This document shows, piece by piece, positions 13,847-16,402 of a DNA stretch of 16,402 bases. This stretch comes from UBA9676 sp036522155 (GTDB lineage: Bacteria; Actinomycetota; Actinomycetes; Streptosporangiales; Streptosporangiaceae), in NCBI GenBank assembly GCA_036522155.1, contig DATDGI010000121.1, positions 1 to 16,402 on the forward strand, given 5' to 3'. Every line of letters begins with the position of its first letter. The stretch's first letter is position 1. The notes below the pieces were generated by a model. It saw only the letters and a list, made by a program, of their open reading frames with translations. It did no database searches and was not told where the DNA came from. Position numbers and translations under genes: made by a program.

Positions 13847-14775
13847 CCGACGGGGATCGGCGCCGCCTCATGGTCCCCGAGGGCCTGGCTGGCGAGCGCC
13901 TGGATGCCGCCCTGGCCAGGATGTTCGGGCTCTCCCGGGCCACGGCGGCCGGCCTGATCGCCGGCGGCCAGGTGCTGGTGGGCGGGCGGCCCGCCAGCAA
14001 GTCTGACCGGCTCCCGGCCGGGGAGTGGCTCGACGTCACCCTCCCGCCGCCGCCGGTGGCCGCCCCCATCCCGCAGCCGGTGCCCGGGCTGGCCGTCGTC
14101 TATGAGGACGCCGACATCGTGGTGGTGGACAAGCCCACGGGAGTGGCGGCCCACCCGACCCCCGGCTGGACCGGCCCGACCGTGCTGGCCGGGCTGCTCG
14201 CGGCCGGGCACACCATCGCCACCAGCGGCGCCGCCGAACGCCAGGGCATCGTGCACCGCCTGGACGCGAACACGACCGGGCTGATGGTGGTCGCCCGCAG
14301 CGAGCGGGCCTACTCCGCGCTGAAACGGGCGTTCCGCGAGCGCACCGTGGACAAGCGCTACCACGCCCTGGTGCAGGGCCACCCCGATCCCCTGCGGGGC
14401 ACCATCGACGCCCCGATCGGCCGGCACCCGTCCGGCGACGGCCGGTTCGCGGTGGTGGCCGGCGGCCGGCCGAGCATCACCCACTACGACACCCTCGAGG
14501 CATTCCGCGGCGCCAGCCTGACCGAAGTCACCCTGGAGACCGGGCGCACCCATCAGATCCGGGTGCACATGGCGGCGCTGCGGCATCCATGCGTCGGCGA
14601 CCGCCTCTACGGCGCCGACCCGGTGCTGGCCGCGCGGCTCGGGCTTGACCGGCAATGGCTGCACGCGGTCCGGCTGGGGTTCGCCCATCCCGCCGACGGT
14701 CACCCGGTCGAGTTCACCAGCGACTACCCGCCCGACCTGGCCCGCGCCCTGGCCACCCTCCGCGCCGAATCCTGA
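13843..14775 (+). CDS. rluD: RluD-type ribosomal pseudouridine synthase
   Basis: Converts specific uridines of 23S rRNA (helix 69 for RluD) to pseudouridine. Length 310 aa, typical. GTG 13843 overlaps the lspA stop by four bases (GTGA), a coupling arrangement. The N-terminal S4 RNA-binding domain spans about 10-65 (GERLDAALARMFGLSRATAA, then GQVLVGGRPASKSDRL). The catalytic domain contains VVDKPTGVAAHPTPGW, the HRLDANTTGL motif with catalytic Asp141, DKRYHALVQG and TGRTHQIRVHMA. The PGWTGPTVLAGL stretch is characteristic of actinobacterial members. The exact rRNA target is inferred from the family. The lspA-rluD pairing is conserved in actinobacteria. Confidence 0.93.
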   Translation: MTDGDRRRLMVPEGLAGERLDAALARMFGLSRATAAGLIAGGQVLVGGRPASKSDRLPAGEWLDVTLPPPPVAAPIPQPVPGLAVVYEDADIVVVDKPTGVAAHPTPGWTGPTVLAGLLAAGHTIATSGAAERQGIVHRLDANTTGLMVVARSERAYSALKRAFRERTVDKRYHALVQGHPDPLRGTIDAPIGRHPSGDGRFAVVAGGRPSITHYDTLEAFRGASLTEVTLETGRTHQIRVHMAALRHPCVGDRLYGADPVLAARLGLDRQWLHAVRLGFAHPADGHPVEFTSDYPPDLARALATLRAES

Positions 14776-14808
14776 CCCGCCGGGATACCCCGCGTGCGGT
14801 CATGAACG

Positions 14809-14859
14809 CGCCCCGGTGACCAGAGAGATTCCGGGCGTATGACTCATCCGGCGCGCCGG
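14809..14859 (+). repeat. Dyads in the rluD-dnaE gap
   Basis: CGCCCCGG (14809-14816) can pair with CCGGGCG (14831-14837) with one bulge, and CCGGCGCGCCGG (14848-14859) is a perfect 12-bp palindrome. They lie shortly after the rluD stop and before the dnaE promoter candidate. They may end the upstream operon; no T-tract is present. The rest of the 242-bp gap has no gene. Confidence 0.3.
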
Positions 14860-14883
14860 GTCGCTCCTGACAGCGGCCCTGGG

Positions 14884-14889
14884 TAGGCT
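14884..14889 (+). promoter_or_regulatory. Candidate dnaE -10 element
   Basis: TAGGCT, in the context GGGTAGGCTC, fits the actinobacterial -10 pattern TAnnnT and lies 128 bases before dnaE. No good -35 is at the right distance: CTGACA at 14867-14872 is only 11 bases away, or 17 from the poorer CAATAA at 14890-14895. Weak evidence. Confidence 0.35.
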
Positions 14890-15017
14890 CAATAAGCCGG
14901 GCTGGAGCACCGCCCGCGGGCGCCTGGAGCGGGCTCACCCGCGCGCAACGCACCAGCCACTTCCCCCGGTCCCGGTTCGATCGCGCCTGGCTGGCGCCTG
15001 CCCGAAGGAGGTTGCTC

Positions 15018-16402
15018 GTGACGGCGGCGGGACCAAGCGGAGAAGGCTCGTTCGCGCATCTGCATGTGCACACCGAGTACTCCATGCTGGATGGCGCCGC
15101 CCGGCTCAAGGACCTGTTCGCGCAATGCCAGCGGACCGGCATGACGGCCGTCGCGATGACCGACCACGGCAACCTGTACGGCGCCTACGACTTCTGGTCC
15201 AAGGCGACCGCGGCCGGCCTCAAGCCGGTCATCGGCATCGAGGCCTATGTGGCGCCCGAGCACCGGCGGCACCGGCAGCCGGTCCGGTGGGGAAACCCGG
15301 GGCAGCGGGACGACGACGTCTCCGGCGCCGGCGCCTACACGCACATCACACTGCTGGCCGAGACCACCGAGGGCATGCACAACCTGTTCCGGCTGTCCTC
15401 GCTGTCCTCGCTGGAGGGCTACTTCCGCAAGCCGCGGATGGACCGTGAACTGCTCGCCGCCCACGCCAAGGGGATCATCGCCACCACCGGCTGCCCCAGC
15501 GGCGAGGTGCAGACGCGGCTCCGGCTCGGCCAGGAGCGCGAAGCGCTGGCGGCGGCCGCCACCTACCGCGACATCTTCGGCCCGGACAACTTCTTCGTCG
15601 AGATCATGGACCACGGGCTGGCCATCGAGCAGCGGGTGTGGCCGGGCCTGCGCCAGCTCGCGGCGCAGCTGTCGCTGCCGTTCGTGGTGACCAACGACTC
15701 GCACTACACCTCGCCGGACGACGCCAAGGCGCACGAGGTGCTGCTGTGCGTGCAGACCGGCACCAACCTCGCCGACCCCGACCGGTTCCGGCTCGAGGGC
15801 ACCGGCTACTACCTCAAGAGCCCGCAGGAGATGCGGGCGGTCCGCACCGACGAGGAATGGCAGGCAGGCTGCGACGCCACGCTGGTGATCGCCGAGCGCG
15901 CGAACGTCGGGTTCAGCAAGTCCAACCTGATGCCGAAGTTCCCGCTGCCCGGGGGGGAGACCGAGTCGAGCTGGTTCCGCAAGGAAGTCTGGCGCGGGAT
16001 GGACCGCCGCTACCCCCACGGGTACGACGAGCAGCGGCGGGCCCAGGCCGAATACGAGATCGGCGTCGTCGAGGCGATGGGGTTCTGCTCCTACTTCCTG
16101 GTCGTTGCCGACTTCATCATGTGGGCCAAGCGGAACGGGATCCGGGTGGGACCGTGCCGCGGCTCGGCGGGCGGCTCGATCGTGTCCTATGCCATGGGCA
16201 TCACCGACCTGGACCCGATAGCGCACGGCCTGGTCTTCGAGCGGTTCCTCAACCCCGAGCGCGTCTCCATGCCCGACGTTGACGTCGACTTCGACGAGCG
16301 CCGGCGCGGCGACGTCATCCGGTACGTCACGGAGAAGTACGGCGATGACCGGGTCGCCCAGATCATCACCTACGGCACGATCAAGGCCAAGGCCGCGGTC
16401 AA
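15018..16402 (+). CDS. dnaE: DNA polymerase III alpha subunit (DnaE), 5' part
   Basis: Catalytic subunit of the replicative DNA polymerase. GTG 15018 has AAGGAGG (15005-15011) six bases upstream. The frame is open to the window end; 461 codons are present of a protein that is normally about 1180 aa. The N-terminal PHP domain is visible: HLHVHTEYSMLDGA, AMTDHGNLYGAYDF, ATTGCPSGEV, VTNDSHYT. The start of the polymerase palm follows: FLVVADFIMWAKRNGIRVGP, then GITDLDPIAHGLVFERFLNPERVSMPDVDVDFDERRRGDVIRYV, with the catalytic Asp residues in PDVDVDFD. The family's GPGRGSAAGS loop reads GPCRGSAGGS here, an unusual change beside the active site. Assignment is firm. Confidence 0.97.
   Translation, partial: MTAAGPSGEGSFAHLHVHTEYSMLDGAARLKDLFAQCQRTGMTAVAMTDHGNLYGAYDFWSKATAAGLKPVIGIEAYVAPEHRRHRQPVRWGNPGQRDDDVSGAGAYTHITLLAETTEGMHNLFRLSSLSSLEGYFRKPRMDRELLAAHAKGIIATTGCPSGEVQTRLRLGQEREALAAAATYRDIFGPDNFFVEIMDHGLAIEQRVWPGLRQLAAQLSLPFVVTNDSHYTSPDDAKAHEVLLCVQTGTNLADPDRFRLEGTGYYLKSPQEMRAVRTDEEWQAGCDATLVIAERANVGFSKSNLMPKFPLPGGETESSWFRKEVWRGMDRRYPHGYDEQRRAQAEYEIGVVEAMGFCSYFLVVADFIMWAKRNGIRVGPCRGSAGGSIVSYAMGITDLDPIAHGLVFERFLNPERVSMPDVDVDFDERRRGDVIRYVTEKYGDDRVAQIITYGTIKAKAAV

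Noticed and set aside
14889..16226. 445-codon minus-strand open frame opposite dnaE
   Set aside because: Antisense shadow; dnaE has a strong ribosome site and PHP and palm motifs on the plus strand.
1..16402. CRISPR arrays, insertion sequences, tRNA or rRNA genes, attachment sites
   Set aside because: No regularly spaced repeats with unique spacers, no transposase or integrase motifs, and no tRNA- or rRNA-like sequence was recognised.

Overview
The window is chromosomal DNA from a high-GC Gram-positive bacterium (Actinomycetota, filamentous-actinomycete type). The evidence is strong G/C third-position bias, frequent GTG starts, and actinobacterial signatures: FtsZ ending in DVPDFLK, a DivIVA/Wag31-type polar protein, a SepF starting MAGAMHKMAVYLGL, and the order murC-ftsQ-ftsZ-yggS-sepF-yggT-divIVA. 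Genus cannot be fixed from sequence alone. Most proteins resemble Streptomyces/Streptosporangiales versions more than mycobacterial ones.

Positions 1-6293 (+ strand) are the distal end of the division and cell-wall cluster. They hold the 3' part of murC (muramyl ligase), ftsQ (divisome POTRA protein), ftsZ (tubulin-like ring GTPase), a YggS-type PLP protein, sepF (FtsZ membrane tether), a YggT membrane protein and divIVA (polar growth determinant). A strong hairpin follows ftsQ, and ftsZ has its own leader with a promoter-like sequence and an inverted repeat. The pgeF/ylmD gene usual between ftsZ and yggS is absent; about 250 bp of hairpin-rich non-coding DNA stands there.

Positions 6336-8984 (+) encode an 882-residue protein of unknown function: two N-terminal membrane helices, a very long disordered linker whose charge switches from basic/mixed to strongly acidic, and a C-terminal Cys/His cluster resembling an Ada-type zinc site. 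This is the least explained gene in the window. Degenerate 50-bp tandem repeats run from its last codons to the end of the converging ileS.

Positions 9093-12299 (- strand) encode a eukaryotic-like isoleucyl-tRNA synthetase. Its leader (about 12311-12575, - strand) carries the T-box core and an ATC specifier candidate. One CCCTCC segment can pair either with the T-box helix or with the ileS ribosome binding site, which fits a translational T-box riboswitch.

Positions 12816-14775 (+) form a tight operon: a TraR/DksA-type zinc-finger regulator, lspA (lipoprotein signal peptidase; overlaps the previous gene) and an RluD-type rRNA pseudouridine synthase (GTGA overlap with lspA). After a 242-bp gap, dnaE (replicative DNA polymerase III alpha) starts at 15018 and runs off the window.
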